A stretch of 64,000 nt of DNA, taken from an uncultured Cryptobacterium sp. (lineage in GTDB: Bacteria > Actinomycetota > Coriobacteriia > Coriobacteriales > Eggerthellaceae). Of this stretch, positions 44,323 to 52,867 are shown one piece after another. Made by a program: the position numbers and the translations under genes. Within the stretch, counting starts at the first letter, position 1. Every line of letters starts with the position of its first letter. The notes under the pieces were generated by a model, which saw only the letters and a program-made list of their open reading frames with translations, was not told the DNA's origin and did no database searches. Location of the stretch: the NCBI GenBank assembly GCA_958410215.1, contig CATYOF010000002.1, forward strand, positions 62,001-126,000, given 5' to 3'.

Positions 44323-45609
44323 ATGGCTGTCAAGATTGGCTTGATTGGAACGGGCACGGTTGGCGGCGGTTGTCTTGATATTTTAAGCAACCACAAGCAA
44401 GATTTTCTTCGTCATTTCGGAATCGATCTTGAATTGGCCCGCGTTTGTTCGCGCGACCCTCAGCCAGCAATTTCACGTGGTTTGCAGGATATTTTTACCA
44501 ACGATTATCGCGATATTGTTAACGATCCTGATATTGATATTGTGGTGGAACTTATTGGCGGGACTGGGATTGCTAAAGATGTCATTATTGAAGCACTGTC
44601 TGCGGGAAAGCAGGTAGTTACTGCTAATAAGGCCATTATGGCTTCAGCTGGCGAAGAAATTATGAACCTTGCCGAAGAAAAAGGCGTTGAAATCGCTTTC
44701 GAGGCAAGTGTAGGTGGCGGTATTCCTATCATTGACCCACTAAAGCATTCTCTGATTGCAAATCAGATCGATTCCATTATGGGTATCGTAAATGGCACCA
44801 CGAACTACATGCTTACTCGCATGGACGAAGATGGCCTGGACTACGATGCAGCACTTAAGGAAGCGCAGGAACGAGGATTTGCTGAAGCAGATCCTACGGC
44901 GGACGTTGACGGCCTTGATGCGGCGGCGAAGATTGCTATTTTGGCCTCGATCGCCTTTAACTCTCGTGTAACCATGAATCAGGTATACACCGAAGGCATT
45001 CGTCGCATTTCTCCGGTTGATTTAACAATGGCGCACGATTCTGGCTATGCGGTAAAGCTGGTAGCACATGCACGTCGTACCGATAAGGGCATTGATGTAC
45101 GCGTGCATCCCACTATGATTCCTGAAGACCATCAGCTTGCCACCGTAAATGGGGTGTTCAACGCAATCTTTGTTGAAGGAGATGCGGTTGGACAAACCAT
45201 GTTCTTTGGCGAAGGCGCTGGCGCTGGCCCTGCGGCAAGTGCAGTAATGGGCGATGTGTTAGAGGTTGCACGTCATGTACAGATGGGCATTAAGCCTATT
45301 GTGGGCTGCACCTGCACTGATAAGCTGCCGATTATTGCCATGGATGATCTGGAGACGAAGTACTACGTTCGTTTTATAGTGGCTGATCGCCCTGGTGTGT
45401 TGGCGGCATGTGCAGACATCTTCGCAAAGAATGGCGTTTCGGTACGTACGGTTACCCAGCGCGGTAATGCTGCTCGAGAAGATGTGGATTTGGTATTTGT
45501 AACGCACACGGCAAAAGAACATGATGTTCGTAAAACCATTGACGAAATCCTTGCGCTTGATGGCGTGGTAACGGGCGGCGAGCCTTCCGTTATTCGCGTT
45601 CAAGGCTAA
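44323..45609 (+). CDS. hom: Homoserine dehydrogenase with ACT domain
   Basis: The 428-residue enzyme reduces aspartate semialdehyde to homoserine. The NAD(P) fold starts IGLIGTGTVGGGCLDIL; VTANKAIMA, GIVNGTTNYMLTRM and ADPTADVDGLDAAAK are family signatures. Residues about 350-428 form an ACT domain (YYVRFIVADRPGVLAACADIF) for threonine feedback. GAAAGGA precedes the ATG. Its product feeds MetA, which is next and convergent. Confidence 0.95.
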   Translation: MAVKIGLIGTGTVGGGCLDILSNHKQDFLRHFGIDLELARVCSRDPQPAISRGLQDIFTNDYRDIVNDPDIDIVVELIGGTGIAKDVIIEALSAGKQVVTANKAIMASAGEEIMNLAEEKGVEIAFEASVGGGIPIIDPLKHSLIANQIDSIMGIVNGTTNYMLTRMDEDGLDYDAALKEAQERGFAEADPTADVDGLDAAAKIAILASIAFNSRVTMNQVYTEGIRRISPVDLTMAHDSGYAVKLVAHARRTDKGIDVRVHPTMIPEDHQLATVNGVFNAIFVEGDAVGQTMFFGEGAGAGPAASAVMGDVLEVARHVQMGIKPIVGCTCTDKLPIIAMDDLETKYYVRFIVADRPGVLAACADIFAKNGVSVRTVTQRGNAAREDVDLVFVTHTAKEHDVRKTIDEILALDGVVTGGEPSVIRVQG

Positions 45610-45700
45610 TGTGGTTGCCAATCTCGAAACTTACTTCGAAAGAAATCCAGCTAAACCAGCTAATTTAGGTAGAAAAAGCCATTTGTTATGAGAAAGCAAA

Positions 45701-45739
45701 CGACCAGACCGCCTGGAGTTCGGTCTGGTCGATTTTTTT
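45701..45739. terminator. Bidirectional terminator between hom and metA
   Basis: CGACCAGACCG pairs with CGGTCTGGTCG around a 9-nt loop; ATTTTTTT follows on the plus strand. metA ends on the other side and its minus-strand tail is less T-rich. Confidence 0.88.
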
Positions 45740-45751
45740 GTTTCGTTAATT

Positions 45752-46675
45752 CTAATGTGCGCCGACCTGCTTGATGTCGTAGGGGGTTGCCTGGTATACG
45801 TAGTAGTTCAGCCAGTTGGTATAGAGCAGCTGGGCGGCCGCGCGCCAATTTGAAACTGGATGCTGCGTGGGATCATCATTAGGGAAATAGTGCTTAGGCA
45901 GCGCAGGGTCCAGCCCCTTTTTCACGTCGCGGAAGTACTCGTTTGCCAAGGTGTCGGTATCGTATTCGGGATGCCCGAACACAAAGAAATGGCGGGAATT
46001 AGTACTTTTTGCAATAAATACACCCGCTTCGTCGGAAACGGCAATTAGTTCTAGGTCTTGTCTTGCAGCAATATCTTCTGCGTATACGCCGGTATAACGC
46101 GAATGAGGTGCATGTACCACATCATCAAATCCACGGACCAAAGGTGAACTGGGTTTCAAGATATGATGTTTAAATACGCCTGTCATCTTTTCGGGAAGCA
46201 TATGCTTTTCAACGCCATAATGGTAGTAAATTCCCGCCTGAGCTCCCCAGCACAGATACAACGTAGAAAACACGTTGGTTTTAGCCCATTCGAAGATATT
46301 GCAAAGTTCAGGCCAGTAATCCACCTCTTCGAATTTCATTTTTTCAACGGGTGCGCCGGTAATAATCATGCCGTCGTAGTGCTTATCCTGAATGTCGTCC
46401 AATCCAACATAAAACGACTTCAAGTGCTCTACGGGCACATGCGATGAATGATGGGTCACGGTTTGAAGCAAGTCTATTTCTACCTGCAAAGGGGTATTGG
46501 AAAGCTTACGCAAGATTTGCGTTTCGGTTTCTATTTTTAAGGGCATCAAGTTCAAAATAAGCACTTTCAAAGGACGAATATCCTGATGAATGGCGCGATG
46601 TTCGGTCATTACAAAAATGTTTTCACTTTCAAGCACCCCTGTTGCGGGAAGGGTGTCGGGAATTCTAATAGGCAT
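45752..46675 (-). CDS. metA: Homoserine O-acetyltransferase, MetA type
   Basis: The 307-residue enzyme acylates homoserine for methionine synthesis. The nucleophile is Cys near 142 (LYLCWGAQAG), the His and Glu are in FFVFGHPEYDTDTLANEY. GAPVEKMKFEEVDYW carries Glu near position 111, the residue that selects acetyl-CoA; succinyltransferases have Gly there. This matches the adjacent O-acetylhomoserine sulfhydrylase gene. TAAGGAGC lies before ATG 46675. It is divergent from metY with a shared intergenic palindrome. Confidence 0.93.
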   Translation of the reverse strand: MPIRIPDTLPATGVLESENIFVMTEHRAIHQDIRPLKVLILNLMPLKIETETQILRKLSNTPLQVEIDLLQTVTHHSSHVPVEHLKSFYVGLDDIQDKHYDGMIITGAPVEKMKFEEVDYWPELCNIFEWAKTNVFSTLYLCWGAQAGIYYHYGVEKHMLPEKMTGVFKHHILKPSSPLVRGFDDVVHAPHSRYTGVYAEDIAARQDLELIAVSDEAGVFIAKSTNSRHFFVFGHPEYDTDTLANEYFRDVKKGLDPALPKHYFPNDDPTQHPVSNWRAAAQLLYTNWLNYYVYQATPYDIKQVGAH

Positions 46676-46751
46676 TAAAGGGCTCCTTACGTTATATAGC
46701 GGCTTTGATTGTACGCGACAAAACTACCCGTTTCCATGCTGACCTGCCACT

Positions 46752-46767
46752 CTATAGCTGGCTATAG
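46752..46767. promoter_or_regulatory. Palindromic operator candidate between metA and metY
   Basis: CTATAGCTGGCTATAG is a 7-2-7 perfect inverted repeat in the 184-bp divergent region. Its position would let one regulator control both methionine genes. No SAM riboswitch core was found here. Confidence 0.5.
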
Positions 46768-46859
46768 GAAAATACTTTTGCTTGTAATAAAGAGGTAACT
46801 AAAATGAAAGCTTGTGCGCTCTATAATTTCAAGGCACACCAAAGAATAAAGGAGAATAT

Positions 46860-48140
46860 ATGGCACAGTCAGTTAGCACCATTTGTGTTCAGGGCGGTTA
46901 TCATCCGGGCGATGGCGATCCACGTCAGGTTCCTATTTATCAAAGCACAACCTGGAAGTATGACACCAGCGAACATATGGGCAAGTTGTTCGACTTGGAG
47001 GAATCGGGCTATTTTTATACCCGTCTCCAAAATCCTACGAACGATTTTGTAGCTAACAAGATTTGCGAACTAGAGGGTGGTACGGCTGCCATGCTTACCT
47101 CTTCTGGTCAGGCGGCAAACTTTTTTGCCGTTTTTAACATCGCAGGTAATGGCGACCATGTAGTGTGCTCTTCGGCAATTTATGGTGGTACCTACAATCT
47201 GTTTGCGCACACCATGGCGCGTATGGGTTTGGAGTGCACCTTCGTTACTCCTAATTGCAGTGATGAAGAATTGGAAGCGGCCTTTAAGCCCAATACGAAA
47301 GCAGTATTTGGTGAAACCATTGCTAATCCTGCTCTTTCGGTGCTTGATATTGAACGATTTGCGAAGGCGGCGCACGACCACGGGGTGCCTTTAATTGTGG
47401 ATAACACCTTCCCAACTCCAGTAAATTGTCGCCCCATTGAATGGGGAGCCGATATTGTAACGCACTCCACTACTAAATATATGGATGGTCATGGTTGCGG
47501 TGTCGGTGGCTGCATTGTTGACTCGGGTAAGTTTGATTGGAATAAGTATGCCGATAAATTCCCTGGTCTTACTACACCCGACGAAAGCTATCACGGGGTA
47601 GTTTATACGGAACGTTTTGGGCTGGAAGGCGCGTTTATTACCAAAGCAACAGCGCAGCTCATGCGTGATTTTGGTTCTATCCAGTCCCCACAAAACGCAT
47701 TCCTGCTCAATATGGGCCTTGAAAGCTTGCATGTGCGTATGGCTCAACATGTGAAAAATGGTCAGGTGGTTGCGGAATATTTGCAGGCTCACCCCAAAGT
47801 TTCTTGGGTTCGTTATAGTGGCTTGCCTGGGGATGAATATTATGATCTGGCACAAAAGTACTTACCCAATGGTGGTTGCGGTGTTGTGAGCTTTGGTGTT
47901 GCTGGTGGCCGTGCTGGCGCGGAAACTTTCATGAAGAACTTGAAACTTGCCCAAATCGCAACACATGTTGCCGATGCACGTACTTGTGTTCTGCATCCTG
48001 CTAACGCAACGCATCGTCAGATGAACGATGAAGAACTTGCTGCTGCAGGTATTAGCCCCGATTTGATTCGCCTATCTTGTGGTATTGAAGCTACGGAAGA
48101 TTTAATTGCCGATATCGAACAGGCGCTTGCTGCAGTGTAG
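46860..48140 (+). CDS. metY: O-acetylhomoserine sulfhydrylase (Cys/Met metabolism PLP enzyme)
   Basis: The 426-residue PLP enzyme makes homocysteine from O-acetylhomoserine and sulfide. The N-terminus TICVQGGYHPGDGDPRQVPIYQST is typical of MetY; LTSSGQAANFFAVFNI, VDNTFPTPVNCRP and the PLP lysine in HSTTKYMDGHG follow. A cystathionine synthase role is less likely given length and N-terminus. AAAGGAG lies 6 nt before ATG 46860. It pairs functionally with metA next door. Confidence 0.92.
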   Translation: MAQSVSTICVQGGYHPGDGDPRQVPIYQSTTWKYDTSEHMGKLFDLEESGYFYTRLQNPTNDFVANKICELEGGTAAMLTSSGQAANFFAVFNIAGNGDHVVCSSAIYGGTYNLFAHTMARMGLECTFVTPNCSDEELEAAFKPNTKAVFGETIANPALSVLDIERFAKAAHDHGVPLIVDNTFPTPVNCRPIEWGADIVTHSTTKYMDGHGCGVGGCIVDSGKFDWNKYADKFPGLTTPDESYHGVVYTERFGLEGAFITKATAQLMRDFGSIQSPQNAFLLNMGLESLHVRMAQHVKNGQVVAEYLQAHPKVSWVRYSGLPGDEYYDLAQKYLPNGGCGVVSFGVAGGRAGAETFMKNLKLAQIATHVADARTCVLHPANATHRQMNDEELAAAGISPDLIRLSCGIEATEDLIADIEQALAAV

Positions 48141-48157
48141 GCTCCAAAAATATGATC

Positions 48158-48208
48158 AATCCCTCTTGGTCTCTCGAAAAAAGTGGATGAACCGAGAGGG
48201 ATTGTTTT
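48158..48208 (+). terminator. Terminator after metY
   Basis: AATCCCTCTTGGT pairs with ACCGAGAGGGATT (one wobble) around a 20-nt loop, then GTTTTAATTT. Confidence 0.75.
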
Positions 48209-48265
48209 AATTTCTGCTCATTGGGGCTATAGCAGCACTTTTTCTATAACCCGCTTACTTTTTGT

Positions 48266-48742
48266 TTATTTGACGGTCAGAACAGGAATGTCTACCGCGC
48301 GCAAAACCCCGTAACTTACGCTACCTAACACTCCGCGAATACCGCCAAGTCCGCGACGTCCCATAACAATTAAATCGCAATCGTGGTTACTGGCATATTC
48401 GGTAATGCCGCTTACTGCGGATGGATAAGTGACTACATCAGTGTGCACGCGTTCTGCTGGTAATCCATCAAGCAGGGGGTCAACCACGTCATCGATTTCT
48501 TTTTTAATGTTTTCAAGAGCGGCATCTACCATAGCGGTGTAGCCTTCTTGATCAATAAAAGCAGAAGCGCCGCTTGTTATAGGGTCACCGGACGAAAGCG
48601 AAGAAGCCAGGGCCATGGGCACTACGTTAACGACAAAAATTTCAGTTTCATCGGATTGCATCGCAAGCGAACGGGCAGTGGTAAACGCTCCCTGTGCGTG
48701 ATCCGATCCATCAAAAGGAACAAGAATACGACGGTACTTCAT
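48266..48742 (-). CDS. Universal stress protein (UspA family)
   Basis: The 158-residue single-domain protein starts YRRILVPFDGSDHAQGAF and has the ATP-binding signature GRRGLGGIRGVLGSVSYGVL (G-x2-G-x9-G-S). Such proteins accumulate in starvation or stress; a specific role is not known. ATG 48742 follows GAGGAGGGG; the longer upstream frame is unsupported. A degenerate tandem array (48845-48940) lies about 100 bp upstream. Confidence 0.9.
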   Translation of the reverse strand: MKYRRILVPFDGSDHAQGAFTTARSLAMQSDETEIFVVNVVPMALASSLSSGDPITSGASAFIDQEGYTAMVDAALENIKKEIDDVVDPLLDGLPAERVHTDVVTYPSAVSGITEYASNHDCDLIVMGRRGLGGIRGVLGSVSYGVLRAVDIPVLTVK

Positions 48743-48844
48743 AAGAACCCCTCCTCTTACATATGACGATCTAGGCGTCTTAGAGATACTTTTATTATGG
48801 CACTTTAAACAGGGTTGATTAGAGAGTTTAGACAAATTGTTGCC

Positions 48845-48940
48845 AATAAAGAGTACCTATAGAAGGGCCGCCACAATAAGTAAAGAGTGACCACAGAAGA
48901 GCAGCCGCAAAAGAAAAAGTGCCCGTAGAAGGGCTCTTGC
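48845..48940. repeat. Three degenerate ~32-bp units upstream of the universal stress gene
   Basis: Units begin AATAAAGAGTACC (48845), AATAAGTAAAGAGTGACC (48875) and AAAAGAAAAAGTGCCC (48909), each continuing with a version of TAGAAGGGC..CCGC. They lie in the promoter-distal part of the universal stress gene upstream region. Confidence 0.55.
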
Positions 48941-49038
48941 AGAAGTTCTGTAAGCGGCTAGAAGCGACTTACTTTCTTAAAGCAAAAAGAATCAATACGA
49001 TAAAGTGAGCAAGAAACCGCTTACCTTTTGCTAAAATT

Positions 49039-49204
49039 TAGGTTTTCTAACCTATAGAAACCATCTATAAATAAAATTGTAATAACAGGTTCATTTTTGA
49101 AACCCCAGGTGAGACAATAAACAACAGGAGCGATACCTAAGCTTCGGCTTTTTTGTCGCTTGCGCCGACGTGATACCCCTCTTGCGTCGGCGCTTCTTTT
49201 TTGG
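49039..49204 (+). ncRNA. Possible small noncoding transcript with operator-like palindrome and terminator
   Basis: TAGGTTTTCTAACCTA (49039-49054) is a palindrome just ahead of TATAAA (49066-49071). Transcription from about 49078 would run through a small AAGC-TTCG-GCTT hairpin with T-run (49139-49155) to a strong terminator, GCGCCGACG/CGTCGGCGC (49162-49193) plus TTCTTTTTT. No open frame fits. The nearest plus-strand gene is 720 bp away, so this looks like an independent short RNA. Confidence 0.45.
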
Positions 49205-49330
49205 CTCTTTCAGGCGCTAGTGTGCCTGTGCTGGCAAAATACTTTGCATATTTATTGCAAGGTAAACGGTCCTCATCGGGCAGGTGTGTGGCCAATCCAG
49301 TGTCAAGAATCAAAATAATTCAAAATAAGG

Positions 49331-49640
49331 TTGACTTAGCTCTGTTTTCAGTATAAGTTATCCATGGTTAACTTAGAGAGAACAAAGTGCTTCGCGGAAT
49401 CCTCTGCACCTCTTCGCTGGCGCATCTCTTGTTCGGGCTCTTGGGAGATGACGCTACTTGTCTTGTCCTTTTTCGTCTAACACTTTGTTCTTCGAGCGAA
49501 TCCTCTTGTCCTAACAAGAGAGTGAACGATGGGGCATCTGCTGGGTGGTGGGTGCCCTCACCTTACCTGGGAATTGATCCTGTGTGATCACCTTCACCCT
49601 ATTTGAGGAGTCTGTCCCTTAAGAGTTTTTGGCCTCTTCG
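49331..49640 (+). ncRNA. Candidate structured RNA of unknown family
   Basis: TTGACT (49331) and TATAAG (49352) form a promoter-like pair (15-bp spacer). Downstream, AGAACAAAGTG (49379-49389) pairs perfectly with CACTTTGTTCT (49481-49491), enclosing ATCTC/GAGAT (49424/49445). Then come CTCTTGT-CCTA-ACAAGAG (49503-49520), GGGCA/TGCCC and TGATC/GATCA (49575-49590). No ribosome site or credible protein frame exists. I could not match RNase P, 6S, tmRNA, SRP RNA or a riboswitch. Strand is inferred from the promoter. Confidence 0.5.
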
Positions 49641-49819
49641 GTTTAACTTTGAAGAAGAATCTTTCTATTTAATAAATACTCAACATATGAACGCATTTTT
49701 TAACGTGGTCGTGATTGTTTGGGCTTGCTTCATTCGGTAAAAAAATAAAAGAACATTGCATGTATGTTTTTGGCAAGACACTTTCAACGCTCGCAAGCAT
49801 TATGCAGCTTTGTAGTGTG

Positions 49820-49867
49820 GTTAACGTAGTGCAGTTAACGTAGTGCAACGTAGCACAACATAGCGCA
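49820..49867. repeat. Tandem GTTAACGTAGTGCA repeats upstream of the HAD gene
   Basis: Two identical 14-bp copies (49820-49833, 49834-49847) are followed by two diverged 10-bp versions, ACGTAGCACA and ACATAGCGCA. Confidence 0.75.
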
Positions 49868-49922
49868 AATTTTAAATTTGGCATCCATCACTAAGAGGTG
49901 GATTAATTGAAAGAAGGTAGTA

Positions 49923-50618
49923 GTGAACGTAAAAGGAGTTATTTTCGATTGTGATGGCACACTGCTTGATTCTATGGGTATGTGGCAGAACCTTGAATCC
50001 AAAATTGCCCAGGATGCAGGTATTGTGCTTTCTGAAGAGGAACGTATCACCTTAAACGCCAATACGCCTGTTCAAACCGTTCGTTACTTTCATGAACACT
50101 ATGGTATAGGCGAAAGCCCTGAAGAAATTCTTGCGTATATGGATGACGTTCTTGAAGCGTTCTATCGTTACGAAGTTGAACCTCGCCAGGGTGCGGTTGA
50201 ATTAGTTGAGGAACTCAGACGCCGAAAGATTCATATGACCATTGTTTCTTCTAGCCCTGGAAAATTGCTTCGCCTTGGTTTGGAACGTGTTGGTATTTAT
50301 TCTTGCTTCGAAGAAGTATTTTCCAGCTGTGATATGGGTATTTCCAAACGCGGGCCTCTTGCTATTCGCCAAGCTCAAGCAAAAATGCACACTGAAGCAG
50401 AAGAGACATGGGGTTTTGAAGATTCTCTGTACGCTGCAGAGGTTTTAGTTAGCCAGCGGTTTGGCGCAGTGGGCATTTACGACACCGATGAAGCAGGCAC
50501 AATTGAAGAATTAGCCTCAGTGTGCAATGTAGTGCTTCGCGAATTGGATGAATTGGATATCGATAAGTTTTTACAAGGTGGATACCGTCGCCTTGAAGTG
50601 AATGTTCGTTGTGCTTAA
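49923..50618 (+). CDS. HAD-superfamily hydrolase, beta-phosphoglucomutase-like
   Basis: The 231-residue protein has VIFDCDGTLLDSM (nucleophile Asp and partner), a helical cap (about 15-85), MTIVSSSPGKLLRL (motif II) and GFEDSLYAAEVLV (motif IV). Likely a sugar-phosphate phosphatase or mutase; the substrate is unknown. The start is GTG 49923 with AGAAGG upstream; there is no nearby ATG. A tandem repeat array and a candidate RNA lie upstream. Confidence 0.85.
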   Translation: MNVKGVIFDCDGTLLDSMGMWQNLESKIAQDAGIVLSEEERITLNANTPVQTVRYFHEHYGIGESPEEILAYMDDVLEAFYRYEVEPRQGAVELVEELRRRKIHMTIVSSSPGKLLRLGLERVGIYSCFEEVFSSCDMGISKRGPLAIRQAQAKMHTEAEETWGFEDSLYAAEVLVSQRFGAVGIYDTDEAGTIEELASVCNVVLRELDELDIDKFLQGGYRRLEVNVRCA

Positions 50619-50650
50619 GTCAACTAAAGAGTTTCTTGTCATGTTTTAGG

Positions 50651-50762
50651 CATACTTAGAGAACCGACTCTGGCTATCTTAGTGTTGCTATATCTTGTTC
50701 AGTCCAGTTTTGAACTGCCTTGGTAAAGCTGGTCTTTACCTGCCTTAGCGATGCTAGTTTTT
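50651..50762. repeat. Degenerate ~26-bp repeats between convergent HAD and VanZ-like genes
   Basis: Three diverged blocks recur: CTGGCTATCTTAGTGTTGCTA, CTGCCTTGGTAAAGCTGGT and CTGCCTTAGCGATGCTAGTT. They fill the gap and run into the end of the VanZ-like gene. Confidence 0.4.
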
Positions 50763-51266
50763 AAGATGTTTTGAAAGCCGACTTTCTATACCTAAGCGAC
50801 ATACTATTGCACCGATTGTTGCTGCAATGGTATCTACAAGCCAATCCATAGGGTCGCAACTTCTTTCAGGAACAAAGTACTGGTGGAATTCATCGGTTAT
50901 TCCGTAGCCACTGCCTATGAGGATCGCAAATAACAGTGCACGCGATAAAGGCATATGAAATCGCAGTGCGTTAAACAGAAGTGCGCCAAAAACAAAGTAT
51001 TCAACAAAGTGCCCAACAGGAGAAACATCTACTTGGTAACCGAAAATAGCTTGAGTTACCGAAGTAAGAGCTCCTTTAAGGGCAGAAATAATCCCCAATC
51101 CTTCATTGATGTTGGTACCTGTATTGGCGGACATCCAAAAAATAATGCCAGCCATCACCACCACCGCAAGCCAGCTTATTACAACAAGGACATTGCATGA
51201 GCTGCCGCCGCTGGATGCTTTGCGCGCATTTGTTTGAAAAGTGTTCTGTTTGTTAATTCTGTTCAC
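50754..51266 (-). CDS. VanZ-like membrane protein
   Basis: The 170-residue protein has four hydrophobic helices and the VanZ-family signatures VSPVGHFVEYFVFGALLF and DEFHQYFVPERSCDPMDWLVD. VanZ relatives give low-level teicoplanin resistance in enterococci, but most homologues have no proven function. The start is taken as GTG 51266 (reading VNRINKQN); the frame could extend to TTG 51311. Ribosome sites for both are weak. Confidence 0.8.
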   Translation of the reverse strand: MNRINKQNTFQTNARKASSGGSSCNVLVVISWLAVVVMAGIIFWMSANTGTNINEGLGIISALKGALTSVTQAIFGYQVDVSPVGHFVEYFVFGALLFNALRFHMPLSRALLFAILIGSGYGITDEFHQYFVPERSCDPMDWLVDTIAATIGAIVCRLGIESRLSKHLKN

Positions 51267-51365
51267 GTATAAAACTATACCTTCGAAATCTTTCTGATAG
51301 ATTAAGTGCAAGCAACGTGTTTAAATTCGTAGACCATCAAGATAGCGTGAGTTTCGAGGTATGTC

Positions 51366-52760
51366 ATGGCAGATAAGGCAAATACGCAAAAGCCCGATAT
51401 GAAGTATGTGGTGCTCCTTGTCTCTCTTGTTATATTGGGGTCGTGCTTTGGTAACTTGTCGCAAACAGCCCTCAATTCAATGTTTACCGGAATGGCCCAG
51501 GATTTTGGGGTTGATGCCGGTGTAGGGCAGTGGGTAACAACACTCTATATGTTGGTATCGGGCATTACCGTTCCTGCGGTTACCTATCTTATGAGGCGCT
51601 TTGAACTTAAAAAGGTAATTCTTGCTTCATTGGTACTGTTGGTACTGGGAGGCGTTATTGATGCTGCGGCGCTGAATTTCCCAATGCTCATAGCAGGTCG
51701 CGTACTGCAGGCAATTTCGGCAGGTATTACGATGCCTATGATGATGAGTCTTATCATGACGTCGGTGCCTTCCGATAGGCAGGCAACCGCCATGGGTATT
51801 TCTGGTATTGCGATGGGGTTTGCCCCTAACATTGGCCCAACTATTGGCGGATGGATGCTTGAAGCAACAGGTTGGCGAAGCTTTTTTGTAGTGTTAGCTA
51901 TCTGTTCTATGGTGCTTACGGTTATTGCGCTGTTTGCTATTAGGAAAACACCAGCTGAAGATTGCGGTATGCGTCTTGATGTGTTGTCGCTTTGTCAATC
52001 AGCCCTTGGATTTGGTGGTCTGTTAGTGGGTTTTTCGAATGCATCAAGTTATGGGCCGGGCAGTCCTTTTGTTTGGCTTCCCGTAATTGCAGGTGCGGTA
52101 TTTTTGGTGTTCTTTATGCGCCGCCAGCGTCGCGTGGACTATCCGCTTATTCATCTTGAAATTCTTAATTCTCGTCAGTATTGCGTAAGTTTTTGGGCAA
52201 GCAATTTTCTATACGCCAGTTTTATGGGCATCACGCTCATTATTCCGCTTTATATTGAAAACTTGTGTGGGGGTAGCGCCTTTATGGCGGGGCTCGCTCT
52301 TTTGCCTGGAACCATTGCGGCTTTCGTGATAAATCCACTTGCGGGTATTTTGACTGACAAAATTGGAGCGCGCCCTGTGGTAGTAGTGGCGGCTTGTTTT
52401 TTGGCCGCGGGCGCTACCATGATGGCGTTTGTGGACGAGCATACGCCCTATTGGGTCATTTTTGTTATGCAGGGTGTTCGTGCTATTGGGGTATCGGGGC
52501 TTATTGGGCCTTTGAATTCGTGGGGAATGTCTAAGCTTCCTCCTTGGTTTATGACCGATGCTTCATCGTTTGGAACGGCAGTTCGTCAGGCGTGTGCTTC
52601 GCTTGGTACGGCACTTATGGTGTGTGCCATTGTGGTAGTGGGGCCCGCTCTGGGTTCTGCGGCGTGGGGATTCCATATTGGATTTGGATTTTCGGCGGTA
52701 TGCGCTCTTATGGTTTTGCTTATAGCCGTTTTGTTTGTGAAGCCAAACCTAAAAAGCTAA
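51366..52760 (+). CDS. MFS transporter, DHA2-type multidrug exporter
   Basis: The 464-residue protein has about 14 helices. DHA2 features are visible: QWVTTLYMLVSGITVPAVTYL, LIAGRVLQAISAGI (helix 4), GPTIGGWMLEATGWRSFF (motif C) and GILTDKIGARPVV. GAGGT lies upstream of the ATG. No regulator is adjacent. Its composition is like its neighbours, unlike the MFS gene at 18.2 kb. Confidence 0.85.
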   Translation: MADKANTQKPDMKYVVLLVSLVILGSCFGNLSQTALNSMFTGMAQDFGVDAGVGQWVTTLYMLVSGITVPAVTYLMRRFELKKVILASLVLLVLGGVIDAAALNFPMLIAGRVLQAISAGITMPMMMSLIMTSVPSDRQATAMGISGIAMGFAPNIGPTIGGWMLEATGWRSFFVVLAICSMVLTVIALFAIRKTPAEDCGMRLDVLSLCQSALGFGGLLVGFSNASSYGPGSPFVWLPVIAGAVFLVFFMRRQRRVDYPLIHLEILNSRQYCVSFWASNFLYASFMGITLIIPLYIENLCGGSAFMAGLALLPGTIAAFVINPLAGILTDKIGARPVVVVAACFLAAGATMMAFVDEHTPYWVIFVMQGVRAIGVSGLIGPLNSWGMSKLPPWFMTDASSFGTAVRQACASLGTALMVCAIVVVGPALGSAAWGFHIGFGFSAVCALMVLLIAVLFVKPNLKS

Positions 52761-52806
52761 CGCGTAACAAGTGGACAGGGTGTTGTCACATAATTGGACA
52801 GGGCGG
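52756..52806. repeat. Second copy of the ACAAGTGGACAGGG tandem repeat, at the MFS gene end
   Basis: GTAACAAGTGGACAGGG and then ATAATTGGACAGGG repeat within 50 bp, matching the pair upstream of cydA. The array starts on the MFS stop codon. Confidence 0.55.
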
Positions 52807-52867
52807 TGTTGCCAAAGAGTGCTTTAGTGCGAAAGGCAGGTTGCAGCGGGCTTGGTAAATTTGGATG

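Noticed and set aside
46676..46859. SAM riboswitch between metA and metY
   Set aside because: No conserved SAM-I or SAM-II core was found in either orientation.
49387..49587. 66-codon frame in the structured region
   Set aside because: No ribosome site, atypical composition, and it coincides with strong RNA hairpins.
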